Origin: Artemia franciscana
Taxonomy: Eukaryota > Arthropoda > Branchiopoda > Anostraca > Artemiidae
Reading direction: 5' to 3'
Length of the DNA: 64,000 bases
Assembly (NCBI RefSeq): GCF_032884065.1
Contig: NC_088879.1
Coordinates: 18,420,489-18,484,488, forward strand
The position numbers and the translations under genes are program-made. Below are positions 49,401 through 63,420 of this stretch, piece after piece (positions within the stretch are counted from its first letter, which is position 1; each line of letters starts with the position of its first letter). The notes under the pieces are model-generated. The model worked only from the letters and a program-made list of their open reading frames with translations, made no database searches and had not been told where the DNA came from.

Positions 49401-50530
49401 TAAAGACCCATGCGCGTCCACCGCATTTTTCCGACCCCCTCGTATGGAACAGTATGTCTCAAAATTTAACACGACCTCCACAGCCCTGCAACCTTCGTCA
49501 TATTTTATGCAAATTACTCATTGTTCACAAATGGATTTTAATAGAGAAGGTGGGCAGGTTTGGTCTTGGTAGACTGATGCACATGGAACTTAGGATTGTT
49601 TGCTATTCAAAGATTTATAGAGTTTCCCAAGAGTATAATCCTGAAACAACACGAATACCTAAGTTAAGCAAAAAGACGTTATGGGCACCTGAGTTTTCAA
49701 AAAACACGATCTAAAACATTTTGGGAATAGCTGTGAGAATCGAGCTAAACCTATTAAGGAATTAGGGGAGGAGTGGGCATCAAATATGACTTGGAGGAGA
49801 GGGCAGACATAAATTGAAAGACAATATGCGTATCCAGGGGGGGGGGGACCAAAATAGCACATCTACAATATCTCGTTAACGGCTTAGGGAGATGAAATTT
49901 CAAAGTATTAGGGTTAGAGAGCAAAGGTCCTTAAAATGTGGCACTTAGGGAAAAATGATAAGTGGGTCAAAATGTTGTTTCATATCTTTTTGCACTATTT
50001 GCCTAAGACTTTTTGCACTATTAGCCCCAGTCACTCTGCAAACCTATTCGTTATGAAGCAGTGAGGTACACCGAAAGGCAGCATATGTCCCCAGGTTATA
50101 GTAAAAGCGTATCAGCAATCACCACAAATGATCATCAATAAATAAACGAACAACAATTACAGTAAGTAACCGAGTCAAACTCAAAACGGGCAAAAATTAG
50201 CATAAGTAGGGCTTGACAACCCCCTTGCTTCCTTAAGATTAGAACATAATTTGTCGTGGATTGTCAGTTCAATATACATATGCTGATATTTATTCCTTAA
50301 AGTTCTATTTCTTTTTATTTATTAAATGAAAAGGTGAAAACTTTTTAAATATATTTTGTTTTGTTATTTAATATGTTTATTACGTTTCTTAAATGAGCCA
50401 CCCCAACGAGTGCCAGAAGCTATCCGTGTAAATTCCTCTGAGAACATCTAGCACATTTTCTGGAACTTAAGTGCAAACATTTCTGAGCAACACCCTCCCG
50501 CCGCCACGACCGTAATTTCCATTATTATAT
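46456..50530. other. Noncoding, no exon recognised
   Basis: AT-rich with scattered weak ORFs. I looked here on the minus strand for the fimbrin exons that should follow 52268-52500 (for example the GKPHLVLGLLWQ segment) and found none. A loosely repeated GTCATTGGA(C/T)AAA(T/C)-containing sequence occurs at about 48016, 48110 and 48284. Confidence 0.5.
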
Positions 50531-50539
50531 TCTTAGTTC

Positions 50540-51770
50540 AAAGAAATATTTTCTCATTATTCCAAACTTTCTTAACTGTGAAAAGAAACCCTTTGCCTTA
50601 GCTTTTCTACATCGTCACTCTATCCACAATCTTTACTATTAATAGCCTACAACCCGAATCAATCCTTTTCGAAATCGACTTTCATAAAATTCACTATATC
50701 GATTTTGTCATAGCCTTTATCCTCATTTAATCCTAATGTGAGTGACGGGACTAATTTATGTCCCGTAAAAGATACATTCTTGTCATTAACGTTCAGAGAG
50801 AGGACGTTCGAAGCCGCTGCACAATCTAAGTCTGCATTCTTAACACAACCCTAATATACAATCTAATATAATCTAAGTCTGCACTATTATTACAACCCGA
50901 ATCAATCCTTCTCAAAATCGATTTTGGTAAAATCGATTCTCTCAATATTTTTTTTCTCAATATTCCAAATTTTATTAACTATGAAAAGAAACCCTTTGCC
51001 ATAGCTTTTCTACATCATTACTCCATTCACCATCTTTACTATTAATACAACCCGAATCGATCCTTTTTAAAAATCGATTTTGATAAGATCCACTATATCG
51101 ATTTTGTCATAGACTTTATCCACATTTAATCCTAATGTAAGCGACGGGACTGTTTCAAGTCCCGTAAAAAAGAGATACATTCTTGTCACTAACGTTCAGA
51201 CCGAGGACATTCGAATCCGTGCACAATCTAATAAGGCATTATTAATACAACCCTAATATACAATCTAATACAATCTAAATCTGCACTATTAATACAACTT
51301 TAATATACAATCTAATATAATCTAAGTCTGCACTACTACTACAACTCGATTCAATCCTTTTCAAAATCGATTTTGACAAGATTCACTATTTCGATTTTGC
51401 CATAGCCTTTATCCTCATTTAATCCTAACGTAAGCAACGGGGCTAATTTAAGTCCCATAAAAAGATACATTCTGGTCACTAACGTTCAGACCGAGGACAT
51501 TCGAATTCGCTGCACAATCTTAGTCTGCACTATTAATACAACCCTAATATACAATCAAATATAATCTAAGTCTGCACTATTAATACAATCCGAATCAATC
51601 CTTTTCAAAGTCGATTTTAGTAAAATCCACTATATCGATTTTGTCATAGCCTTTATCCTCATTTAATCCTATGTAAGCGACGGGACTAATCTAAGTCCCG
51701 TAAAAAGATACATTCTTGTCACTAACGTTCAAATCGAGGACATTCGAATGCGCTGCATAATCTAAGTCGA
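50540..51770. repeat. Tandem array with conserved GGGACT...AGTCCC hairpin
   Basis: Four units, anchored on ACGGGACTaatttaAGTCCCGT at about 50744, 51143, 51435 and 51678 (spacing 400, 292 and 243 bp). Each contains AACCCGAATCAATCCTTTT, TATATCGATTTTGTCATAG, CTTTATCCTCATTTAATCCT, ATACATTCTTGTCACTAACG and GAGGACATTCGAAT. The irregular spacing comes from extra copies of a CAATCTAATATAATCTAAG sub-repeat and of a second block (GAAAAGAAACCCTTTGCC) at 50579 and 50982. Confidence 0.93.
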
Positions 51771-52267
51771 GGATATGTACTCCTTTTTAAACCTTTATGG
51801 GTTTGATACCATGTTTGCCCATAGGTCTTACGGCGTTCCTTAGGAAGGCCATCACAATAATCCATATGAACAGGAAGCATACAACCCTACTCAACTCCTG
51901 ATGCCAAACTGAACAAGTTGCAACTTCACTTTCTACCTTATACCTTATTATTATCCTAAAGTTATCCTACAGAGAAAATAAGGTAAAATATTTGACAAGC
52001 TCGAAAAAACGCGAACCCCTCCCTAGATTCCCAAAGGAAATGATGTACACCGTTAGAATCTAAGTGATAGGTGTTGCTATCAAAATACACGGAATTCACG
52101 AATGCAGAACCTTCTCCATCTGTAGTAGTTTAAATGCGATTTATGCAAGTTCTTAAAGGTGAGATACTTGAATTATAAGGCTACGATTCATGAAAAATTA
52201 AAGTAATTCAAGAGAAATGAAATTGCCGAGGTTCGTCTTACTTAAAAAAACTTTGTATAAAACTTAC

Positions 52268-52500
52268 CACAACAAAATACCATCTTTAACTGTGTCATAA
52301 AGAGATTTTCCGTCGTCCTTAATCGGCAGTAAATGCTTCAAATCTAAATCCTCTCCAACGTTTGAATTCACCCAATCAGAAAAGGCTAACTGTTCTTCAA
52401 GGCGAACTGAATGGGTTGTACCCTGACTGCTGGCGTCTGACATACCCCCAATTGTTACGAAGGATACCCAGTCATCCTTCGCTTTTAAACTTTGGCAAAG
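52268..52500 (-). CDS. Fim: Fimbrin/plastin exon: linker and start of first calponin-homology domain
   Basis: Minus-strand exon of 77 codons plus two bases. The acceptor is TTTTTATAG just right of 52500 and the donor TG/GTAAGT at 52267, which splits a Cys codon. The product reads LCQSLKAKDDWVSFVTIGGM, SDASSQGTTHSVRLEEQ, LAFSDWVNSNVGEDLDLKHL, then LPIKDDGKSLYDTVKDGILL. This matches plastin/fimbrin, the actin-filament bundling protein with two EF-hands and four CH domains: the GTxHS(V/Y)xxEE linker followed by CH1 with AFxxWIN, the HxxP segment, and VxDGIxLCK. The exon would be followed by KMIN...DTIDER sequence to the left and preceded by the EF-hands to the right. Neither was found, which implies long introns. 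Identification of the family is secure. Confidence 0.93.
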
Positions 52501-54434
52501 CTATAAAAACGATTTTCATTTATGCCAGATACAAACAGCACAATGTAACTTTATTTTTTCACTAGTTTAGTTTAGGCTTGCAGCAAGAAACCTTACCTGG
52601 CACTTTTCTGTTTCTTGTTATATAGTTTATATAGTTATTATAATTGTTATATATACTTATATAGTCTATTTAATTATTTACTGTTATATAGTTTCTTGTT
52701 ATGTAGGTTAATAGCTGCAGTGAAAATCTACCTTATAAATGAAAATACTTTGATTACATGCCTGTTCAAGAAGTTCGGAAGGTCAAAAAAGCCTTGGATA
52801 CTTGTATGATATACCCCCAACCTAATATTCTTCTAATATGTTTCTCTGACTCTCAATCCTAATAAAATATACCAAAGTAAGATAAAAAACATAATATTTT
52901 AGAAATAAATTTGGGCTATATATTTGCACATTAGGGGGATGGGTGTAAAGTATGGCAGGTTTGCATGCCCAATGTGTTAGGTACAATTATTCTGCATATT
53001 ATGTAGTAAAAACTGTTTTCTAACTTCACACTGTCCAAATACTTTACTCCCACCCCCTCCTAATGCCCAAATATATAGCTCAAATTATATATTTTCCATC
53101 TATTTTTTCATTTATCTTTGCACTGTCTCACGCTAAGCTGAAAGAAACTAACGAAAAAAAAAACGGTTCTATAATGCGTCAATGAATGAGCAACTTGAGC
53201 GGTAGGGGGTTTATCATACAAATACTAAGCCTTGTATTTAAAATTTTTAACGACATTTCAAGTCAGGGGCACTAAATAGACGACAGGGAGCAGAAGGGGA
53301 GGGGAAGTTGCTCCTTCTAAATTTTGAAATTTTGCGTATTTTCAGTTTTAAAATACCCCCCCACCCCTCTATGTTTGCAAAAGTATTTTTCTATCTCAAT
53401 TTTTAATCAAAACCAATTCCTCCTCCCCCCATCTCTGCGTGAATTAATGCCCCTCTTTCCAGCGAATATCCCTTTATTGACATGGAAATTAATAATAATG
53501 AATCCTCAGTTTTCGCTTTTACTTTCCTGAATTCTCCGTCATTTCTTCCCCTAGAACTACCTCCACACACCTCACCCACTTATCCTACTTCTTATACTAA
53601 ACCCCTTGGTAATGCAATTTAACTTGTGGGATGTCCTCGCTGACAAAATTACGAATCAGGCTAACGTTAATCTACCCCTTATTCTACTCAAGTCTCGTTC
53701 AAAATTTAAATTTATTTTACGATAAATCACATTCTCCAAATACAAATATCTCTTGTTCGACCTTTATTAGAATTAATTAGCCCCTTTGTCCAAGGACTTA
53801 AGGATAATAGCTTTATATTGATTGGGAAAGAAGTCTTCTTTTTGAATGATTTTTTTTTGTACAATAGGTTCAATTTTGCCAAGGGAGTTGGAGATGTCCC
53901 TTCAAGCCGGCCAGAAAAGTCTTTTTTTTTATTTTCAGGCCCCATTTTCAGATTTTCGGATTTATTTCAGTATTTTTATAAACTAGAGACCCACTTTGCC
54001 AAAGAACTTAAGGATATAATTTCCAAATCAGCCAAAAAATGTTCTTGCCCTTTTCTAGGTCCCATCTTTGGAGGGTCAGTCCCCCAACCTAAAAATTTGC
54101 TGGCAATGCCAACTGCTGGGATAGATGCCTTGCGACCCTAAACGGTAGGCAGAGTGACAAACTTCAAGCTTTCAAATGCCTCAGCTCGAAGATGAACTTT
54201 ACTAGTGAACCCTCAAAACATTTGGAGCCACATATCCTTAGAATTGAGGTCTTTCTTCAATTAAAGAAAGCTTTCTGGAAGTAGAGCAAAATCTACCTTC
54301 GCACAATATTCGGAGTATATGAATCAACGGTTATCTCTGTTCTCTTCTATGAATGTGAGATGAGGTCACTAAAAGCATTCGAAGGGTTGAACTTGAACAT
54401 ATTCAACCACAAATGCCAGCATTATATTAAAATC
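52501..54434. other. Presumed fimbrin intron/5' region, nothing else recognised
   Basis: No EF-hand exon was seen on the minus strand. At 53790-54140 a phrase like TTTGCCAA(A/G)G(A/G)A(C/G)TTaAGGATaTaA followed by GCCagAAAAGTCTT occurs three times at ~90-120-bp intervals, a degenerate tandem repeat that produces the ORF at 53818-54141. Confidence 0.5.
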
Positions 54435-54575
54435 AAGTAGTTGTGGGCATCAAGCCATGGCTAATTGTAGAAAAAGCCAAGACAGATAGTCCGATCGAGT
54501 CAGAGGCAAATCTGGCATAAGCCCTTATTAAGACTGTATAAAAATGATTTCAGTTCATTTGTTAATAGATAAGTC
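54435..54575 (+). repeat. Dispersed ~140-bp repeat, copy 2 (copy 1 at 28971-29110)
   Basis: TAGTTGTGGGCATCAAGCCA, TGGCTAATTGTAGAAAAAGC, AAGACAGATAGTCCGAT and TTCAGTTCATTTGTTAATA match the copy at 28971 in order and orientation. Confidence 0.85.
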
Positions 54576-55839
54576 TATCTATCTTCCGTCCACACGCCAT
54601 TCCTAGGAAAGAACTAAGGTAGATAGTCATAGAACTAAGATAGTCATAGAATCTAGTCTTCCAAGTGTTGGAATAAATGGCACTGGTAAACGAAGGGAGT
54701 AATATGGCTCTCTTATTAGACCAATACTTGTTTGTTAGCTTTTAGACAGGCACGCCCGCCTACATAGGCCTCAATCTCTAAAATAGAATATCGAACTACG
54801 AAGTTAGGATAAGATTTAGAGATTGTCACGTGTCACTGATATTGCCAAGCAATTAAGACTATAAAATGGTTATACCACACAACACGCAGATCAAATGACT
54901 ATTTAACCAATAAGTGTTAAAAATATCTACCAATACCAGCAGGGAAGAAGAGAACAGGAGGCCAAAAGAAAATCCACGACAGTTAAGTCCAATCTTGACC
55001 CAATTGAAAGGTTTCAAAAATGCGGCCGTCGCTGGGACCATCTGTGTCTAGAAATCGTGGAGCTTACCACTCTTGAGTGAAGCCTCTGGAACGATACATA
55101 TCGTCGTCTGTTGATCACCACGATGAGTCTGGGTGCGTCTTGAATGTGCAGCAATTGCAAGTAAATAAAAGTATTCTTGGTCCAGGCCAAGCCAGGCCAA
55201 GGCTTACAGGCCAACACCATTCGTGAAAAATTGTTTGCTCTTTTTCAAGTCCTACCTTCTGGTGAACCAATATTTCCTTTTTCCTTGTTTAAGGTACCCT
55301 GGGGTTGTCTTGAACGAAAAATTTACAGATAACAGTTTCCACAAATATATTAAAAGCGAGCAGAAAAATGGTTTGTGTATTAGAGTCCCCTTGGCCCAGC
55401 AAGTTGGGATGCAAGTTTCAAGCCATTCAAAATAGAAATGTTAATTGGGCCCTTTTTGAAGTCCGATTTTCGAGCAGACGAAGAAAAAGCAACAAAACAA
55501 TATACAACGCCACCCATGCAAAAATATGACTATACTTTAAGATGAGGGACTGTAATTCCTTGGTTAAAAGTTCTCGATGCAGACCATTTCAATGCCATAT
55601 AACTAGTTTTTATTTCGATTTAGCTTCACGTTGTAGTGAACTCTGGCAGTTTTTCAGAATTGTTATATCCAATTAAATAACATGTTTGATGATTACAATA
55701 AAAAAAGAGGCAAATAGTAAAAAAACTTATAATGATATATTGGGAAAATCCCAAAGATCTAGTAGGCTAAAGGAAATTGCATGAACGCCATAAAAGCGAC
55801 TTCAACTATCAATTTAAATGTTCATGGTGAAAATAGTTA

Positions 55840-56330
55840 TTCTTCATTATGATAAACAACCAGATAATTTGTATCTCTTGTTCAATTTCACGCATAACAT
55901 TACTACTAAACTTAGTTCCGCTAGGAAACCATATGGTGGTCATTTATTCATTACTTAATCCAATATTCATAAATTCACAGCAAAAAAAAACTAAAACAAA
56001 GCTAAATATATGACTGTGCATAAATCAAAGTTTCTACTTGGATTGATTGTAAGTAATGCATGCTTAATATTATCAAGAATATAGTTAAAAATCGAACAAA
56101 GAGCTGTAATTTTTTCTCTTGCAAGGCAGGCTTAATTCTTGACTGGGAAAACTTGGTAGACTACAGGGCCAAATCCTGGGTAACTTTAAACCCTCGCCTC
56201 CAAAACCCAAAAATTAAACGAAAATGCACAATTTTGATTATAAAAACCTAGTGTAGGCAGAACGAAGTGTTTTTAGAAGTTTTTCCTGTGGGTATGTGTC
56301 AGGCCGTAATTTTCACGAGAGGGGAACTTT
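55840..56330 (+). repeat. Diverged ~450-bp repeat, copy 1 (copy 2 at 57990-58400)
   Basis: Shared with 57990-58400: AACCAGATAATTTGTAT, TTCAATTTCACGCA, TTAGTTCCGCTAGGAAACCA, TATTCATAAATTCACAGCA, then AACCCTC-CC-CCAAAA, AAATGCACA-TTTGATTATAA and a TAGGCAGAA stretch. No coding potential recognised. Confidence 0.8.
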
Positions 56331-56904
56331 GACTGAGAAGTTCCAAGAAATTTGTTTGGACAGAGGCCAAGAACTTCGAAAATAAACGTAAAACATTAGA
56401 AAATGTAAAAGAAAAGAAAAATCTTAATATTTAAGGGCATGGTACCGAAGCCCTAATTCCTCTTTCTTACGCACCCGCCTTTGTACAACCCTTAATCTGT
56501 GCACGGACTTGATCAAATATTGATGAACTTTGTGTTTGCCAAATGCTATTAGCTCTCATTATAATTATACAAGTTTCTTCAATTGAAAAAAAAAATTAAG
56601 TGGGATTCCACATTCAATATAAATTGTGTTCTGTCAAATCAATCTTCTTAGAAAAATTTGCACAAAATATGGGACAAAGAAAACACGCAAAATATGGGTA
56701 ATTTAAATGCACGATAGAAGAAAACATGGGAAAATCACAATCTTAAAATTTTTAATTTCCAAGACTCAAAATACACTACTTAAGAAAAAACACGCTGATA
56801 AAGCAATTTCATTTCAAAATGAAACCTTAAATAGCTCTCTATGATGTTCCAGTGCCTCGCAAGCAGTGAAGAAAAAAAGAAGCAAGAAAAAAAGAACATA
56901 TCAG

Positions 56905-56910
<6 letters not shown>

Positions 56911-56943
<33 letters not shown>
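56911..56943. repeat. Short (TA)n microsatellite
   Basis: About 33 bp of TA. Confidence 0.97.
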
Positions 56944-56946
<3 letters not shown>

Positions 56947-57589
56947 AAAATTACTTTTTCTTGTTGTTCGGGGGGGGGCTACAAGTTGCCTGAAAAGGCT
57001 TTTGGGCAATGGCTATTCCATTGGTGTACTTTTCATGTCGTGCCATCTTCGAAGAGTTTCAGGCTATTTTTCGAAATTTCCATAAATTAATTTTCAAAAT
57101 GGCATTTTACTACTCCGACTAATTGAAATAATGGTCAAACTACAATTCCTCAATCAGCAACAAATGGTTATTTTTTTTCACTAGACACCTTTTTTTAAAC
57201 GTTTTTTTTTTATTTTTGGTTAATACGGGCCATGGTTTGTTTTCTGCTAGGTTGCCCTACTGGGACAACCATGATTCGTGCAACATATATGATGTTCGAC
57301 ATAGTAAAAAAAAATATTAAAAGATTAAAATCTTTTTACACAAGCCAGCGCTTCCGAATCTGTTTTGCTGAATCTGTTTCTCCCAAAATTCCGAGAAAAA
57401 CGAGTTAGATATTTTTTTACATTTGTATCTTAGAATCGGCTGTACCTAGAGCGCTGAAATCTTGCAATGTCAATTAGACCATTCGAAAGATATCTTCTTT
57501 TTTTTTACACAACGTAGCGTTTGTAACTCAGTTTCGACAAAAACTGTTATTTTCGGCAAAACCGCTCTCAGCAAACGAAATTATAAGTA

Positions 57590-57880
57590 AACTATAGAAA
57601 AAAATATAAATAGTAAACGAAAAATAAATATAAATAGTAAAAATAATAAATGAGAAATGTATAAGTAATTTTTCATATAAGTAAATATATAAATATATAA
57701 TTATAAATATAATATAAATATATATATAAATATAATTAATAAAATAATTAAAAAATTAATAAAAATTAATAATAAATAAATACAAATATAAATATATAAG
57801 TAATATGTAACATAGTAATATAATAATAAATAATAAATAAGAAATATAAATAGTAAATAGAAAAATAAATAGTAAACTAT
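57590..57880. repeat. Low-complexity AT-rich tract
   Basis: About 290 bp with almost no G or C, made of AAATATAAATAGTAAA-type words. Confidence 0.9.
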
Positions 57881-57989
57881 AGGAAATTATGAGGACACCG
57901 GTGAAATCTCTAAGTCAGATGCAATTATTTTTGTGCCACAAATATAGCTAAAACGGACAATTTGAATATGCAAAGTAAAAAATTTGCTA

Positions 57990-58400
57990 AAACTCATTGT
58001 GAGGAACAACAAGATAATTTATATGTAATATTCAATTTCACACAAAACCTTATTATTGAATTTAGTTCCGCTAGGAAACCATATGCTGGTCAATTTTCCG
58101 CTTCTTAATCTGATATTTATAAATTCACAGCAACAAACTCAACGTTTTTGCTAAAAACACTACTAAAAAAACGAAAAATCAAAAAGAGGCTAGGATTTTT
58201 CCCCGGAAAAATCCAGACGTGAGTCACACTTACCCATTAGAACACCTAGACAGTTAGCTCGGCTGTATTCAGGGGAATGGTTCTAGATTTGAACCCTCAC
58301 CCCAAAATATAAATTAAAATGCACAGTGTTTGGTTGTAAGAAAGCTGCTATAGACAGAAGAAATCGGTTTATGAAAGTTTTTTGCCTTGGACAGGGGTTA
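57990..58400 (+). repeat. Diverged ~450-bp repeat, copy 2 (copy 1 at 55840-56330)
   Basis: Same order and orientation of the conserved blocks as at 55840. Both copies contain the strongly conserved TTAGTTCCGCTAGGAAACCA. Confidence 0.8.
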
Positions 58401-59235
58401 ATACGGAATAATACAACTTTGGGCACTTACGTATTGGCCAGTACACGCTCGATAAGTGAAGTTAGGTTAATCCTAATGATATATACTAAAATATAATGAA
58501 AATATATTGCTTTAGTTTTTTTTTATAATAGCATAATTTGGGATATATATTTTCATATTAGAGGGGGGGAGGTAAATTAACCAAACCTTACCCCTAGCCC
58601 CCCAAATGTGCAAATATATTGCCCAAATTATACAAGTCCAATGCATTCTGTCACCCTCATTTGTTTTTGTGGTTACGAAGCCGATTATCTTATATCTTAC
58701 ACTCAGCAAACTTCTCCGTGTGTACTGGCTAATACGGAAAGACCCAATTTTGACCTAAATTTTCACTGAAGGGAGTTGTTCGGCAGACAAATCCGTACGA
58801 TTTGGCTTGAAAGGGGCCAACCATGTTAAAGAGGGGGGCTCACATCAACAAAAACAACTGCTAAATTACATAGAAACACAAGAAAAAAAGAAAAGAAAAA
58901 ATTTGGAGAATTTGAGGCATCAGCTCGAATCTCACCCCCTCCTGCTTTCTGGAAGCTTATTCTCTTTCCTCTGGAACACTTTCGTGCCGACACCCACGAA
59001 TAACTAAAGACACATGGACATTTAATAATACCATATTGCCTTATTTGACACAATCATTTCAGCAAATTCACTTGAATGGTCAACCAAATAATAGGGCGAT
59101 TGTCACTAGATGGTAGTAATTTGTTTAATGTAGAAAGCATTTATAGGGTTGACAATCTTTTTGGTTTAATCATGCGTGGTAGCAACTGCAATCATTTTGG
59201 TCTTGATCGTGCAAAGAAATACATATATTGACTAG
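58401..59235. other. Noncoding, nothing recognised
   Basis: I looked here for the downstream REEP exon (WCM...IYxxIIRPFFLKH type sequence) on the minus strand and found none. Confidence 0.5.
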
Positions 59236-59700
59236 ACTTGAGGTTTACGCAAAAACTATTTCATGACGTAGTATTACCAGATAAGTCTGCCAGATAGAAA
59301 AATAGAAACCAGGTTTCGGTTGGCTGATTTTTTCGTCATTTAGAGTATTGTTAGAATAAACTATAGCAAAGAATTACTCAAATGAAGCATTTATTTCTTT
59401 TATAAGGTTCTTACAATGATTCACGTTGAGCAAAAGTAGAATTATTTTTTTAATTCATGTTTATTGACCAGTATGATTTTGTTTAGCCCTTTGGAAGCAT
59501 ATAGGGAATGAAATTTGTCATTCCTTACTTATTTACTTACAATAAAGCAATTGTTTGTCCGTCACTAAGGATTACATTTACTTGCAGCATGATCAGAACT
59601 ATTTGTTCTGATCTGATCTCATGTTCGATCAGAACATGATCGAAACTATTTCATGACGTAGTATTACCAGAGAAGTCTGCCAGATAGAAAAATAGAAACC
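59236..59700 (+). repeat. 57-bp direct repeat pair
   Basis: AACTATTTCATGACGTAGTA, TTACCAGAtAAGTCTGCCAG, ATAGAAAAATAGAAACCA occurs at about 59239 and 59643 with one mismatch. Just before the second copy, GATCAGAACTATTTGTTCTG, ATCTGATCTCATG, TTCGATCAGAACATGATC forms overlapping palindromes (59590-59640). Confidence 0.93.
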
Positions 59701-59819
59701 ATAACCGGTTAAAAATAGTTGGCAAAACCCAACCCGACATTCTCGATTATTAAAGCATGTTTTTTGGTGGTATCCAAATTTGTAAAATAGCTGAAGTTGA
59801 TCTTGAGGCTATAAATTAA

Positions 59820-60241
<422 letters not shown>

Positions 60242-60510
60242 TATATTTATATTTATATATATAAATTTCAATTTTTGAATAAATTATTCAATTTGAATAG
60301 TTCAAAGGTATGTGAGGAAGCCACATTTTTTAGAATTTTGCTATCTCTAACACCAAATGAGTGTTATAGCCTTCTTTAGTAGAAATAACAATTAAGTTAC
60401 TGACTATGCAGGTCACTGTTGTGCAAAGCAAAACAGGTGGAGAAATTTTTGAAGACAAAAAAGTTTTTCCCCTGATAAACTTCAGTTTACTTCATCTTGT
60501 GTCATGACTA

Positions 60511-61861
<1,351 letters not shown>

Positions 61862-62440
61862 CTAGATAAGAGAGTTAATTTGAGACAAGGTTTTGGTTAA
61901 TGGACTTCCTGGTTGGTAGAACACAAATGTTACAACCTTTTGAAATCTGCAGTAATGTTCCTCAGAGAACCATCCTTGGACCATCATTGCTTCTCCATAT
62001 AAATGATATGGTATTTGAAGTCTGCAACCACCTAACCCTCTACAGCAATGACTCAAAACTATTGGGTATCTATGACAGATGATGCATACAATCTGACCAT
62101 GATTGTCTGCAGGTATGGTGAGATAGATGACTTCACTCCTTTGATATTTCAAAATGTAATGTCATTCCCCTTGGTCACACTAATACACAGACCAACTTAG
62201 AATGAAGAAAAACTTGACATTATCTCCCATACCACTTCCAATGTGTACCAGCAGTAAAGACCAGGCAATCACTATAGATAATGTCATAAATCAGATATTC
62301 TGTGCTAGTAGTCTCCAAAGCAAATCCAAGCGTTAGACTTATCAGGACTATTACAAGCCAGTCATAATAGATGGGTAACGTTTTCAAAGACATATGTCTT
62401 GGATCTGTTGACCAATTATAACAAAATGTCAATCCCAAAA
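61862..62440 (+). mobile_element. Non-LTR retrotransposon RT fragment (relic)
   Basis: Positions 61889-62082 encode FWLMDFLVGRTQMLQPFE, then NVPQRTILGPSLLLHINDM, then NHLTLYSNDSKLLG, clearly the GVPQGSILGPLLFLIYINDL...LYADDTKL part of an RT. The catalytic YADD is YSND and GVPQGS is NVPQRT, so it is inactive. After a stop, 62200-62335 encodes further diverged C-terminal sequence. It lies upstream of or inside the REEP gene in opposite orientation. Confidence 0.82.
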
Positions 62441-63420
62441 TTTCATAGGACGCCTTAAGAGGGTAAGGGGATGGTTAGGATTAAGGGACAAAAGAGAGGG
62501 ATGGTGCCCCTCCGATCCTTTTTCTTTGTTAAAAAGGGCACTAGAACATTTTCAATCAAATGAGCCCTGTCCTAAGTTTCCCCAACCATTCCTTCAAAAC
62601 GAAGCACTATGGATGAACATAGTGTCTCTTATTTACTTCACCCCCCCCCCACTTAACTTTCCCTAAAAGTTTCAACTTAATATCCTTAGCCGTTTCTGAG
62701 ATATTACACAAGACCACTTTTTCATTATAAAATATATGGATCAAAACTATTGACAGGTTACATTGTTTACGGCCCTTGTCCTCGTATCTGTGGGGATTAC
62801 GATACCCCCAAGGGTATATTTATTGGCCCTTCTACTATTTTTAACAAAATATCAGATTTTCCATATGTCCTTGGAGTATACGGGGGCAGGTTGCCCTCCA
62901 ATTACTTTTGACTCTTAAAAAGGATACTAAAATTTTTATTTAGAATCAAATGAGCCTCCACTGAAGTTACTAGGACCACCATTTCCACTTCAAGCCGCTC
63001 TAAGGAAAAATAAACCAATAATACGTTGAAGGCTTATGCCTCTACTACAGGCAACGCTATGCGTTGCTCTGATATGCACTTTTGGGCAATCTTATTTTTC
63101 ACACCTAATTGCCATTTTCAATTAACACGATTCAATAAAGAAATAAATACTTTGTACCTTAAAATATTGTTCGATACGCTGTTTTTATCGATACACACTA
63201 AAGAAACTTTGCGCCCCCCACCCTCTACAAGAGGTTTCAAAAATGCTTGTTTTTTGTATTTTTATTTTCAAAGAAAAAAAGAAATACATTCTTCCCCCTC
63301 CTATACATTTGTGAATTGGTTCCCTTGATAGAAATAGAATTTTTATTATTACAATACAAGCTATTCATTTAAATTTTGGCACATTCTACCGGTGAATAAA
63401 TTTTAGGCATTTTTTTTTGA
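62441..63420. other. Noncoding with one relative of the 20590-21370 array
   Basis: 62665-62715 (AAAAGTTTCAACTTAATATC, CTTAGCCGTTTCTGAGATAT) resembles the array units at 20590-21370. 62900-62990 and 62525-62590 repeat a phrase like CTcTTAAAAAGG-aCTA-AA-TTTT followed by AATCAAATGAGCC. Otherwise nothing recognised. Confidence 0.55.

Noticed and set aside
53818-54141. 107-codon plus-strand ORF
   Set aside because: Arises from a degenerate ~100-bp repeat. No domain.
58200-58310. tRNA-like A-box (TAGCTCGGCTG) and a B-box-like AGATTTGAACCC
   Set aside because: The B-box is in the opposite orientation to the A-box and no cloverleaf can be formed.
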